The notes below the pieces were generated by a model that worked only from the letters and a program-made list of their open reading frames with translations, ran no database searches and was not told the origin of the DNA. This document shows positions 30,304 to 39,951 of a DNA stretch of 44,075 nt, piece by piece (the first letter of the stretch is position 1; the number at the start of each line of letters is the position of its first letter). The stretch covers positions 1 to 44,075 of the forward strand of contig JAKTTS010000066.1 of assembly GCA_030560485.1 (NCBI GenBank), in the 5' to 3' direction. This stretch comes from Ascoidea tarda (nom. inval.) (Eukaryota > Ascomycota > Saccharomycetes > Ascoideales > Ascoideaceae). A program made the position numbers and the translations under genes.

Positions 30304-33300
30304 ATGCTGGACCAGAAAATTTCTGAAGATACAACTGAGCAAGAGCTTAATAATAAAGAAAGTAAAATAAATAATAAAGAAAGTAAAATAAATAATGCCA
30401 GTGATTCAACACTGCAGAAACTGCAAAATAATGAGATTAAAATTGACACTATTCAACCAACTGCAATCCTAAAAGAAGAAACTGGAGTTGAGAATATTTC
30501 ATTGAATGATAGAAAAACAAGTGTCAACATTACCTTTAACACAAATCGAAATCAAAACGATAACAAAGATGAGGCTATTGCCAAATTCTCTGATTGCGAT
30601 TCTGTTAATGACAGTCTTTTTTTCGAAGGGGAATGGCAAGAAATGCCCACCATCACCACTAACTTTGATTATTATAATGATAATGGAGAGTTATTATCAA
30701 ACAATATAACCAGCATGAATCATAAAAACAACTACATCGGAGGAGGTAATCTCAACTCAAACGCTCATACTCGTTCAGTTTCCAAATCGTCTATTAAAAT
30801 AGTTGACAAAATTTTTAATAATCCTAATAATGAAGAACAGAAGAAAAAAGAGCAAAGAAAAATTTACATTGATAATAAGAAATTACAAGGTTATACAAGA
30901 ATAGCAGATGAAGAACAGGCCTACTCATATGCAAAAGCAGACTCAAAAACTGATTTTTTGTTTGTCAACGACGCACACTTAAATATTTTGCAAAACGAAC
31001 AAATAAATACTAAAAACCTAGATTCAATAAAAGCAAATAAAGTTGTTGATGAAGACAAAACTAAAAACGATAAAAAAAATGAAACAAATAATAGTAATTG
31101 TGCTGAGGATAACTTTGATGGTATCACTGATCATACTAATGACTATAGCTCTGATGAAGAATCAAGTGATGAATATAATGATAATTACTTAATCAGATCA
31201 CCCTCTAATCAATTAAACGTCACAAAAAGCATGTTAAAAGAATACGAGAAATTCGCTTATGTTGCAATTGTAAATTTAATCACTTTAGAAATGGCTACTG
31301 AATTGGCAAAACTCAATTCGAGTAGTTTTAGGACAAATAAAAAGCTATCAAAGGCTCAAAACTTTTTGGGAATTTGGTCAAACAAAATATTGAACATTTT
31401 GTATCAACATTTAGATTTGAATGAAGACGAAATAACAATGGTTCAGAAATTGAGCTCACATAGAATTGAAATATCTGATTTAAGCACCTGCTTAAAAAGT
31501 GTTCAAGAGGTCGATAATCCCTTCAATGATAATGAAAATGGAGAAACTCAATCACTATCCAATTCTGGAAAGTTTGATAATCCTAAATTGGAGACTGTAA
31601 ATGATAATGCTCAAGTTAAAGACAACAATGAAGTTCATTTTGAAAATAAACTAGAAGACACTAGTAAGGAAAAAGGTGTTACTGATGAATTTGAAAAAGA
31701 AAAAGTGCCTCTAAAAGGGAAAACAAATGATGAGAAGAGAATACTTGAACCTAATGATGTACAAGATCAAAAAACTCTTCAAATTGATGTTGCTTGGACC
31801 GTAATATGCGATCTTTTTTTATTGCTCGTTTCTGATGGTACTTATGATTCAAGGTCCAGATCTTTGCTTATGAAATTCGGTGAAATACTAAATATCCCTT
31901 GGTTAGAAATTCACCGGTTTGAAAAAAGAATCACTGATGCGTTGGAGATAAAGGACGATGAGGAAGAAAATTTGAATGAAACAGAGATAATGAATTACAG
32001 AGCAAAAATGGCCAAAAAGAAGAGGATGGTTTACATTGGAATAGCGACGATAGGCGGTGGGATCGTTTTAGGATTGTCTGGTGGTTTATTGGCACCAGTA
32101 ATTGGTGCTGGTCTTGCTGCTGGGTTATCAACAATAGGTATTACAGGTACATCAGCGTTTTTAGCAGGTGGTGTGGGAACTGCTTTGGTGACTACAGCAA
32201 GCACTGGTATTGGAGCTAAAATTGGAGCAACTGGTATGATGAGAAGAACAGGTAATGTCAGAACCTTTGAGTTTCGGCCGTTACATAATAATAAGAGATT
32301 TAATTTAATAGTTACAATTAGTGGGTGGATGAACTCAAACGTGGATGATGTTAGATTGCCATTTTCAACTGTTGATCCAGTAATGGGCGATTTATATTCT
32401 ATTTTTTGGGAACCTGATATGTTGACCTCAACAGGCCAGACAATTAATATTTTAGCAACAGAAGTTTTGACTCAGACAATCCAGCAAGTTCTAGGCTCAA
32501 CTCTTCTTGTTGCGTTGATGTCTGCTATTCAGTGGCCGATGATATTATCTAAACTAGGTTATATCATTGATAACCCATGGAATGTTTCTTTGGACAGAGC
32601 ATGGTCAGCCGGTCGTATTCTTGCAGACACATTAATATCGCGAAATCTTGGGACAAGACCAATTACTCTTGTTGGGTTTTCTTTAGGAGCAAGAATGATA
32701 TATTCTTGTCTTATTGAGTTGGCCAAAAAGGGGGCATATGGCATTGTTGAAAATGTCTATTTATTTGGCTCTCCGTTTGTTTCTAATAAAGATCAATTAA
32801 GATTATCTAGATCAGTTGTTTCGGGCAAATTCATTAATGGATACTCTAAAAAAGATTGGATTTTGGGTTATTTATTTAGAGCAACTAGTGGTGGTCTAAG
32901 AAGAGTTGTGGGTTTATCCCCAATTGAGGATATAGAAGGAATAGAAAATTTTGATTGTACCGAACATGTAACTGGTCATATGGAGTATCGTAACCAGATG
33001 CCACATCTACTAAAATTACTTGAATGGTCTGTGATCAGTGAAGAGTTCATTGAAATTGATGAACCTGATGCTGAACAAGGTGAAAGGCAAAGAAAGTTGA
33101 TATTAGAATTCGATGAGGCTGCAAGACAAATGGAAGCTGACAAGACAAATGATAATAAGAAAACCTGGAAAAAATGGTTTGCACCTAAACGAAAAGATTG
33201 GTGGGAAATTTATACTGAAGGCTTGAAGGAAAATGAAAAAAAGAAAAATTTGCTGCCTGAAGTAAAGCCGGAACAAGTTACTCAAAATAAAACTGAGCCT

Positions 33301-33537
33301 TATGAAGTCAATAGTGTTGATGCCAACAAAGATTTATTCAACCCACAAGAAATTTACAAAGAAGTTCAAAACTTGAAAAAAAATGGAGAGCTTGATGCAT
33401 CTAAATTTGAATTGCAGAAAATTTCAAGTCCTGCAAATGAAATTCCTGGTCATCAATTGAGGCTAAATGAAGACAATGATGAGTATTTCAAAACTTTAAA
33501 GCAGCCCAATGCTGTATCTAAGGTCAAAGAACTTTAA
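30304..33537 (+). CDS. MIL1: Mil1/YFL034W-like DUF726 (TMCO4 family) membrane protein
   Basis: 1077 residues, close to the 1073 of S. cerevisiae YFL034W (Mil1). The first 560 residues are polar and Asn/Glu-rich, with more conserved helical pieces. Residues about 576-645 form a Gly/Ala-rich hydrophobic region (GGGIVLGLSGGLLAPVIGAG), typical of the DUF726/TMCO4 family and likely membrane-inserted. An alpha/beta-hydrolase-like domain follows with the elbow GFSLG (Ser793) and downstream LFGSPF. The C-terminal 200 residues are charged. Mil1 is reported as an AP-1/clathrin-associated membrane protein. Here an acidic-aromatic FFEGEWQEM (about residues 107-115) and an NPF (about residue 406) could be adaptor-binding sites; this is inference. 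Enzymatic activity is not known. Confidence 0.9.
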   Translation: MLDQKISEDTTEQELNNKESKINNKESKINNASDSTLQKLQNNEIKIDTIQPTAILKEETGVENISLNDRKTSVNITFNTNRNQNDNKDEAIAKFSDCDSVNDSLFFEGEWQEMPTITTNFDYYNDNGELLSNNITSMNHKNNYIGGGNLNSNAHTRSVSKSSIKIVDKIFNNPNNEEQKKKEQRKIYIDNKKLQGYTRIADEEQAYSYAKADSKTDFLFVNDAHLNILQNEQINTKNLDSIKANKVVDEDKTKNDKKNETNNSNCAEDNFDGITDHTNDYSSDEESSDEYNDNYLIRSPSNQLNVTKSMLKEYEKFAYVAIVNLITLEMATELAKLNSSSFRTNKKLSKAQNFLGIWSNKILNILYQHLDLNEDEITMVQKLSSHRIEISDLSTCLKSVQEVDNPFNDNENGETQSLSNSGKFDNPKLETVNDNAQVKDNNEVHFENKLEDTSKEKGVTDEFEKEKVPLKGKTNDEKRILEPNDVQDQKTLQIDVAWTVICDLFLLLVSDGTYDSRSRSLLMKFGEILNIPWLEIHRFEKRITDALEIKDDEEENLNETEIMNYRAKMAKKKRMVYIGIATIGGGIVLGLSGGLLAPVIGAGLAAGLSTIGITGTSAFLAGGVGTALVTTASTGIGAKIGATGMMRRTGNVRTFEFRPLHNNKRFNLIVTISGWMNSNVDDVRLPFSTVDPVMGDLYSIFWEPDMLTSTGQTINILATEVLTQTIQQVLGSTLLVALMSAIQWPMILSKLGYIIDNPWNVSLDRAWSAGRILADTLISRNLGTRPITLVGFSLGARMIYSCLIELAKKGAYGIVENVYLFGSPFVSNKDQLRLSRSVVSGKFINGYSKKDWILGYLFRATSGGLRRVVGLSPIEDIEGIENFDCTEHVTGHMEYRNQMPHLLKLLEWSVISEEFIEIDEPDAEQGERQRKLILEFDEAARQMEADKTNDNKKTWKKWFAPKRKDWWEIYTEGLKENEKKKNLLPEVKPEQVTQNKTEPYEVNSVDANKDLFNPQEIYKEVQNLKKNGELDASKFELQKISSPANEIPGHQLRLNEDNDEYFKTLKQPNAVSKVKEL

Positions 33538-34008
33538 TAAAGACAGACTCCAAAATTAATAAAAAAGTAAATGTTTAAGTTCACTATCAAACCAAGAGTT
33601 GATTGTATTCAATAATATTAAATGTATATTGTGTTTTCCAAATACTCAAAAAATGCCTTGCTTGTCCTCAAATACCATATTTTCATTATATTATAAATCA
33701 ATATATTGCTCCAATTACCCGATTCTATCATTTCTGAATACATCGACTTTCTTGTTTACAATAAATGCAATAAAATAATATTTTTATGCTGGGTTCAATA
33801 TAGAGTCGTGATATTTCACATTTTTTAAATAGAAAATATAAAAGAGCAAGAAAATAAATTAAAATGCAGAAACAAAGACCCAGTGAAGAGGTATCAGTTA
33901 CAAAAATAAAAAGGATATAAAACCTGAACATTGAAAGCAGAACATTAAAAGTAAAAATGATAAAAATACTAAGAGCCGAAAAAGAATTAAGTGGTTAGGT
34001 TGTAAAAA
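33538..34008. other. AT-rich 3' flank of MIL1
   Basis: AT-rich spacer leading into the relic region. Short frames on both strands have no recognisable content. Nothing further seen. Confidence 0.4.
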
Positions 34009-34263
34009 TTATCCTATCTTAAGGGTAATACCCACCAAAAGACCAGCAGCAAGACCAGCACATGGTAAAGTAATTATCCAGCCAAGTAACACCATCCAAC
34101 CATAACCCAGTTAGCAGCATTCAAATCTTGATTATACAAACCGACCAGGACAGTTGCACCACCAGCAGATTGGGTTGTGAAAGCAGAGAGAGCTAATTGA
34201 GTGGCAATAGCAACAGTAACAGCAGCACCTAATTCAATGGAAAAACCTCGCCCTTGGCTTGCA
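34009..34263 (-). pseudogene. Relic of a Pho89-type phosphate permease, C-terminal part
   Basis: The minus strand reads RGFSIELGAAVTVAIATQL then FTTQSAGGATVLVGLYNQD. This is the conserved second signature of the PHO-4/Pho89 Na+ or H+/phosphate symporters (RGFSxELGxAxTV and STTQ..GATVxVGL, recalled). A reading-frame break near 34078-34084 separates this from WIITLPCAGLAAG, the next family segment. Only about 80 codons of a roughly 570-residue protein remain, and the sequence upstream of 34263 does not continue the gene. It is a truncated, frame-broken host-gene relic. A functional copy would be expected elsewhere in the genome. Confidence 0.8.
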
Positions 34264-34289
34264 ATGGAGATAGCGACTTATTAGACATT

Positions 34290-34484
34290 ATGTTTATTGG
34301 AGGTTCAGCAATATCATCACTGTTCATACATAAAATACTAACCAGTTTCTATATGAGTAAACAATTGGCCCTATATATTTGCCTGAATCATTTTAAAACA
34401 ATTATCAGACAATCCAAACAAAATAGTGAGATTTCAAAGATATTACATTTTACTTCAGAGCATCAACCTTCATCACTATACTAA
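34290..34484 (+). other. Short frame, possibly another relic
   Basis: A 64-codon plus-strand frame starting MFIGGSAISSLFIHKIL. The composition is protein-like, and the frame stays open for about 12 codons upstream of its ATG, which suggests the remnant of a longer gene. I do not recognise it. It lies back-to-back with the permease relic. It could equally be chance. Confidence 0.2.
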
Positions 34485-34696
34485 AAGTCCTAAGAGAAAC
34501 TCATAATAAATTTCATGATTTTCGTAATATCCCTCTCAACCTAATTTCTTGACGTGATTTTTATTATTTGAAATTTGAAATAATTTTAGAAGATTATAAT
34601 TTGAAAAACATAGAAGCATCATATAAAGATATATAGAGAATTTATCATAATCTCCATAAACAATAAGAATAAGTATAAAAATTAACATAAAACAAT

Positions 34697-36246
34697 TTAA
34701 TCAAATTTCCATTTTCCTGGAGGTCTAGATATTTTCTTGTTATCCAAATAAACACCAACTGTATCTAGAAAATCATTATCAACATTAAAGTTTTGAAAAC
34801 CATTGATTAGAATTGTTGAATATTTCCGGGTTTTTAAGACTAATATATGTTTAGGTAAATTTCCTTCATTAATATTTCATTCATGAAATCAATTGAAAAT
34901 GCTGAGCAATAACTGTTTCTTAAATTTAGCCAAAGACCCAATGGCAAAGTGGAAAACTGGTGAAATGAGTAATAACTTTTAAAATCATGAGGAAATTTGT
35001 TTTCCTTTTTTTGGAGCTTTGTTTTGACGATTTTCAACCTGAATTCCAATAAAAATAAAGGTTCCCGAAGACTTTATAAAAACAGGTAAAACCAAGTCAA
35101 GAGTTCTCTCATTCGGTTTGAGTAGCAAACCACAACCTCGTTTAAAGTGGAGTTCAAGCTCGGTGTAGCTCAATGAACAATATAAGCGATCAAATTGAAT
35201 AACATAAAGAACTCCATTAAGGATTGAATCTCCTAAAGGTTTCGAGTCTATTGATACTGTATTCAAGAATTTTTTGACACAAATCTCATAAATGTCCCAG
35301 CGACTATCCTTTTGGCCAAACTTTTTTAGAGTTTCTAGTATTAAAATTTTGGCAGCAATCTCTCTGGCATCACCAGCATCTAGAAGAGATATGCTCTATC
35401 AGTCTGCTGTATTAGTTTGCGCACTGGAATTGCTAGAATTTGAGAGGCTGCTGCCTTTAGATCGAGCTTGTCACATTCAAGCCTACTTCTATTTCAACCA
35501 ACTTTTCCAACTTAATGGACACTATTTGAGAAAAGAAATAGTTCATGATTGTTTTATAATGAACCTACATGGGACAGCCAAATATGCAAATGTTGTACTC
35601 GCTGCTTGCTGCCAAGCTGAAATTATAGCAGTTTTTAAAAATATCAACATATATAGTATTCAGTACAAAGGGCCAAGCCACTTTTGAAAAACTGCACGTA
35701 ACGATGGATCCCAAACTGCCAGTGGTGTACTATAAAATTTTGGAGTTTTTTCCAAAGAATATGCCAAAAATTTGAGTCTACAACTTGTTTTAATAATTTC
35801 TTTAAAAGTTGATTTAAATGTAATAAAGCTGCAAAAGGTTCCGTCTGGTCTTTTCTATTATGATTTAAAACACAGATTGGCTCCTGGTAAGACCTACAGC
35901 TAAACAGGAAATAAGTTTTGGGACGATTGATAAAATAATGAATCAAACATTCAATACATTTGCTTACCAACTTGTCAACAATAGCCATCTCAAACTCAGA
36001 AAATTGAAGAATAATTGTGAGGGAATATGAAGAAACACACAAAGCAGTCATAAGAATGTAAAATTCACAGGCCTGTTCATAAAACTCTCTGGACCTGACT
36101 GAATATCGTCCCTTAATAAGTTGATTGATGCCAAATGCAAATTGGGTCCTAGGAAACCATGTGAATATTTCGGATTTGTAGCAGCAAAACAAGCTAGATT
36201 TAAAGTATTTAAGAAGCTCATGGGATAGCCTACTTTTCCCAGTCAT
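34697..36246 (-). pseudogene. Decayed member of a fungal family of large hypothetical proteins
   Basis: Several minus-strand blocks in different frames read as one protein in order. The first, 36246 to 35644, is an open block with YEQACEFY and FINRPKTYF. The second, about 35390 to 34985, has DAREIAAKILILETLKKFG, then FKRGCGLLLKP and LVLPVFI with FIGIQVENRQ. The last, about 35000 to 34697, has LPLGLWLNLRNS and RPPGKWKFD before a stop. The order GELxA..L, then an RGxAxxxKP segment with LVIPV, then a QVKN motif resembles a large family I recall from basidiomycete genomes; I know no function for it. Several breaks are present, so it is not translatable as it stands. The identification is from memory and the extent is uncertain. 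Confidence 0.5.
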
Positions 36247-36300
36247 GCTAGAATTAACCAGTCCTGTGTAGGGAAAAGCAGCAGTTTTCTTAATATAATA

Positions 36301-36621
36301 TTAGTTGAAGTATTCTTCAATTTTCTTTGCGAATAACACAATTTCTGCTAGTTTTGAATCTATTAGCTGGTATACTTGCAACTTAGAGCTGAATGCTTCT
36401 TTTAACGTGTTAGAATTTATGGGATTTAAAGGAGGCATGATTGATTTTAATTGTTGAAGTTTTGCAATTATGTTTTCTGGTGTAATTGAGCTTTCTATTA
36501 ATTGATTATTGCAGAAACGTTGATTGATTTGGTTTATAACGGTTTTAAAATCTGCTCCAGGAAAGTCTAAGTGGGATTACTCTACTTCAATTGCTTGGTT
36601 AATCTTAGTTAGCGATTGCAT
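36301..36621 (-). pseudogene. 107-codon frame interrupted by one stop, unrecognised
   Basis: From the ATG at 36621 the minus strand gives MQSLTKINQAIEVE, one in-frame stop, then about 90 open codons with FPGADFKTVINQINQRF and SIMPPLNPINS, ending KKIEEYFN and a stop at 36303-36301. The composition is convincingly protein-like and helical. It may be an upstream part of the decayed gene at 34697-36246, or an unrelated small gene. The single stop suggests a fairly recent loss. I do not recognise a family. Confidence 0.4.
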
Positions 36622-36888
36622 TTTGGTTGCTGGTAGGCAAATTGGATTATTCTATAGCAGTTTTTAAGTAACCCGATGAAGATAATGTATTAAAGATTCG
36701 ATAAAAATAATCACTTAAAATAAAGGACTGATCAATTGATTAATCTTAAATTTGTCTGGTACCTGTCACATGCATTTTTCATGTCATCGATACAGAAACT
36801 TTAATTTGGTTGACAGTTTTTATCCTCAGATAGCTATTTGTGTGGTCGAAATACATATTCTTTCCCTATGGATGTATAAAAAGTTAAG

Positions 36889-37026
36889 TTAGTATAGCAC
36901 AGCATTCCATAAATGATTCCAGAAGGATGCGTCTCCAAACTTGGTTTTGTCTCGAGCATTTGACATCGGAGAAAAGTTTTCTGCTTCATCATTTATAGCT
37001 TGAGGAATTTGTATCTTTTCAGAAAA
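36889..37026 (-). pseudogene. Short coding-like debris
   Basis: The minus strand reads EKIQIPQAINDEA and then DKTKFGDASFWNHLWNAVLY before a stop, with another stop just upstream. It looks like a leftover exon-sized piece. The end overlaps a TACTAAC word followed 20 or so bases later by CATAG, so it may once have bordered an intron. It might belong to the same decayed gene as the downstream relics. Confidence 0.25.
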
Positions 37027-37030
37027 TTAT

Positions 37031-37564
37031 TATTATCGTTGATTGTGGTTAAGGGACATTTCAAGGCGAAACCACTTTATATCTAGTTATCCAAACTCAA
37101 TATACTATCGGTTCTAAAACTTGATCTAAAAAAATCGATAGAAATATCATAGCTTTAATAAATATAACTATCTACATATTGAAAAAAAAAAACAGTCTAA
37201 AGATTTATATTTTGTTAAAATTTTTGCAAGGAATCATCCAATGACAAGTAAACTGAAAGTGACATATGTTCTATCCTGAAAATATCACTATTTTGAAAAC
37301 AATATCAAAATTTTCTTTTTAATCTGGTAAAATCTACTGTCTCAAAATGCAGTTGAAAAAAAGAAAAAACTTAGAATTCAGATGTTCATTGAAAACAGGG
37401 AAATGGATATCTTGATTTTTTTGATGTTGAAGCTTGAAAGTACTATTCAAAAACAAAAAGGAGATAAGATTATGCAACTGATAAAAGTATAGATAATTTG
37501 GTATCTATTATAATCTTCAATGATTTGAGGATTATATACATTATCTATTTTTAGATATAAAAAT
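37031..37564. other. AT-rich 3' flank of ASK1
   Basis: AT-rich sequence with no supported gene; short A-rich and T-rich runs only. Confidence 0.4.
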
Positions 37565-39652
37565 TTAAGGATGTTTGTGATCATTGTTGTTAGTGTCAAA
37601 ATCAGCTTGAGTAGTATTTCTTTTCTTTTGGCTCTTGTTTTTATCAACATTTTCATCAGATGAACCCTTTCTTTTTTTATGATTACTTTTAAGTATTTGT
37701 AAAGTTATATCATCCAATTTTGGAGAGGGGATTGATGCCGTAGTGGTTGATAGTGAATTATTAGTATTATTATTGTTATCGTTGAATATGTGACCATTAG
37801 TATTATTAGCATAAGATTTTTTTTTTAGTAAATTTGAAATAAAATCTTTTTGAATTAACGTATTTAATTGTGGTTCTGGTATGTCGGGAGATTTTAGTAA
37901 TAATTCTAAATTAGTGTCAATTTTTTTCTGTTTTTCAGGGGTTTTAGGAAACCTATAATTTTTCAAGTACCTTAATTGATTTTGTTTTCTTGGAGAGACA
38001 AATGACATTGTGCTTGAAGAAATACTTAGTTCAGTGCTTAAATTATCAAGATTATTTTTATTATTACTATTTAACACTGAATTTGAAGTGGATAAATTTC
38101 TGAAAATTTTGTTCCTTTTTGGAGTTAAAACAATTTTAAAAGGAGAAGTGGATAGGTTGTTATTTGGAGAGTTATCATTTGGAGAGTTATCATTTGGAGA
38201 GTTGTTATTTGAAGAATTATCATTTTGATCATTTTTTTCTTTGTTGCTTAGAATGATATTATCGTTATTGTTAAAATCATGTAGGTTCAAATTAATTTTT
38301 AAAGGGGATATTTTGTAATCGATTTGATTATTATTTTTTAATAATATTGGAGACTGTTTTAAAGGAGTTCTTAAAGGGATTAAAGAATTATGCTGAGTGT
38401 TATTATTGTTTTTATAGTAGGATCTCATTTTTTCAATTTTTTGTAGAACGTCTGTAGAAAAGATGGAGTTTGATTTTGAAGATTGAATGGAATCATTGAT
38501 CTGGTGATTAAAATCAATTGTTTGGTTTTGATCATTATTGGTTTTATTCTTGGATTTAGTTTTACTATAAATTTCATTATTAATGAAGTCATTCGAGATG
38601 GATAAATAAGAAGAAAAGTTTGAGGTTAATGGGGGCATTGAACTTGATGAAGAAGATACCATTGTCAAGTTATTGTCAATGATATTATTATTATTGTTAA
38701 TTTCTTTATTTTTATGAATATCTGTGACACTATTGAGACTTTTATTGATAATATTTGTATCTTCGGATTCAGATTCAGATTCGTTAAGAAATTTATTTAG
38801 GAAATGAGATTGTGGTTGAGAGTAATTTTGAAAATTTAAATTGGGATTTGAATAAGATTGTAAATTGGAATTTGAAGGGGGTTGTAAATTGGAATTAGAC
38901 TCATTGGTTGAATCGATGAGTAAGTTGGGTAAATTGGATGCAGTGGGAGGTTCTGATTGATCGACTATATTAGGATGTAACTGTGATTGATTTTGAAACT
39001 GATCTTGATTATTTCCGGCTAAAGAATCGTTATTATCAATTGATGATTGATCGTTATCAACATTTGGAAACGGATTGCTCTGTAAGTCTTTATTTAGGTT
39101 ATTGTTTATATTGTCATTGAAAATATCGTTGGAAATGTCATTTGAGTCATCATTAGTATAATCATTAGTTAGAGAATTAGTGTGATAGTTAAAATTAACG
39201 CTATTTTCAAATAAAGATTTCAAAACTATTAAATTGTTATTGATGTTAATTGAGGATTTGTTGTAGTCTAACAAGATCGGAATGAATTTATTATTGATTA
39301 TATTTAGTGATCTATTTAAAGACTGGTCAATATTGGACAAATGATTGTTTATTTTTTCATTCAATTGATTTAGTCTGATAGTTTTGGATAAGTTAATATC
39401 AGTGTCATTGGAGCTTGCATTGGAGAATTTTCCAGCGTGGTTTTTGTTGATTTCATTGTGGTTGCTTTGAGGATGTGCTGAAATGAGATTAGAAGCATTG
39501 GAATTTGTGTCAATGTTGTTAACGTTGTTGATGTTGTTGGAGATAGACTGGGACTGAATCGAGTTCAACTGAGCAAAGATACTTTTTCGTTTGGCTCGCC
39601 TGGTGCTGGCGGCGGGTTCAGGAGGCAGCAGAGAGCGGTTTTTGTGGGACAT
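37565..39652 (-). CDS. ASK1: DASH/Dam1 complex subunit Ask1-like
   Basis: 695 residues, longer than S. cerevisiae Ask1 (292), mainly through Asn-rich inserts. The Ask1 signature is at about residues 93-153. It contains LNQLNEKINNHLSNIDQSL, then FIPILLDYNKSS, then LKSLFENSVN. This follows the family pattern LExLDQEIxxxLQxID..., IxPxVxxY, and W/LKxFFExS. A C-terminal region has SPRKQNQLRYL, RFPKTPEKQKK and IPEPQLNTL, matching the SPxK/TP-rich Cdk1-type tail of fungal Ask1. In the complex, Ask1 helps form rings that couple kinetochores to microtubule ends, and Cdk1 and Ipl1 phosphorylate it. An N-terminal basic extension (about 90 residues) is unusual. It shares a divergent upstream region with DYN3. 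Confidence 0.75.
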   Translation of the reverse strand: MSHKNRSLLPPEPAASTRRAKRKSIFAQLNSIQSQSISNNINNVNNIDTNSNASNLISAHPQSNHNEINKNHAGKFSNASSNDTDINLSKTIRLNQLNEKINNHLSNIDQSLNRSLNIINNKFIPILLDYNKSSININNNLIVLKSLFENSVNFNYHTNSLTNDYTNDDSNDISNDIFNDNINNNLNKDLQSNPFPNVDNDQSSIDNNDSLAGNNQDQFQNQSQLHPNIVDQSEPPTASNLPNLLIDSTNESNSNLQPPSNSNLQSYSNPNLNFQNYSQPQSHFLNKFLNESESESEDTNIINKSLNSVTDIHKNKEINNNNNIIDNNLTMVSSSSSSMPPLTSNFSSYLSISNDFINNEIYSKTKSKNKTNNDQNQTIDFNHQINDSIQSSKSNSIFSTDVLQKIEKMRSYYKNNNNTQHNSLIPLRTPLKQSPILLKNNNQIDYKISPLKINLNLHDFNNNDNIILSNKEKNDQNDNSSNNNSPNDNSPNDNSPNNNLSTSPFKIVLTPKRNKIFRNLSTSNSVLNSNNKNNLDNLSTELSISSSTMSFVSPRKQNQLRYLKNYRFPKTPEKQKKIDTNLELLLKSPDIPEPQLNTLIQKDFISNLLKKKSYANNTNGHIFNDNNNNTNNSLSTTTASIPSPKLDDITLQILKSNHKKRKGSSDENVDKNKSQKKRNTTQADFDTNNNDHKHP
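38155..38225. repeat. 15-base repeat coding Asn-Asp-Asn-Ser-Pro
   Basis: Four tandem, slightly diverged copies of a 15-base unit (TTATCATTTGGAGAG) inside the ASK1 frame, read on the minus strand as NDNSP repeats. The SP units could add phosphorylation sites. Confidence 0.85.
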
Positions 39653-39770
39653 GGCAGCAGAGGAGTGTGGAAAAGCAGCAGCAGAAACAGAAGAAGAAAC
39701 AAAAGAAGCAAATGCAATAGAAAAGATAACACGCCTAAAAATTAAGCGCTGACGCTGCGAATTTTCAACT

Positions 39771-39842
39771 GCCGTTCTAGTGCAGTGGTTAGCACACTTT
39801 GTTGAGGATAGATGAGCCTGGGTTCGATTCCCGGAGAACAGC
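39771..39842 (+). tRNA. tRNA-like sequence, probably a degenerate tRNA
   Basis: 72 bases aligning without gaps to yeast tRNA-His in length and landmarks. The A box TAGTGCAGTGG and B box GGTTCGATTCC are perfect, the D stem (GTGC/GCAC) is intact and the T stem pairs (one wobble). The acceptor stem pairs only with one C-A mismatch and an offset of one base. The anticodon stem is weak, with one mismatch and two G-T pairs. The aligned anticodon would be GAG in a short-variable-arm body, unlike any normal Leu tRNA. A TTTT terminator lies at 39848-39851. Likely a tRNA pseudogene or an RNA polymerase III/TFIIIC site rather than a working tRNA. Confidence 0.55.
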
Positions 39843-39951
39843 GCTTGTTTTGTGGTTTCTCGATTGGGACAGTGATATAATCAGGCGCTGTGGAGGTTGT
39901 TTTTGTGCCGGATGGGTGTTTTGGCTGCTTCTGCTTCTTTCACACTGCTCA

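Noticed and set aside
35292-35687. 131-codon plus-strand frame
   Set aside because: It lies opposite the decayed minus-strand gene, whose motifs run through the same bases. No family recognised on the plus strand, so treated as a shadow.
39799-39951. N-terminal extension of DYN3 with a hydrophobic stretch
   Set aside because: It overlaps the tRNA-like sequence, and the family match begins just after the ATG at 39952. The apparent membrane segment is therefore not taken as real.
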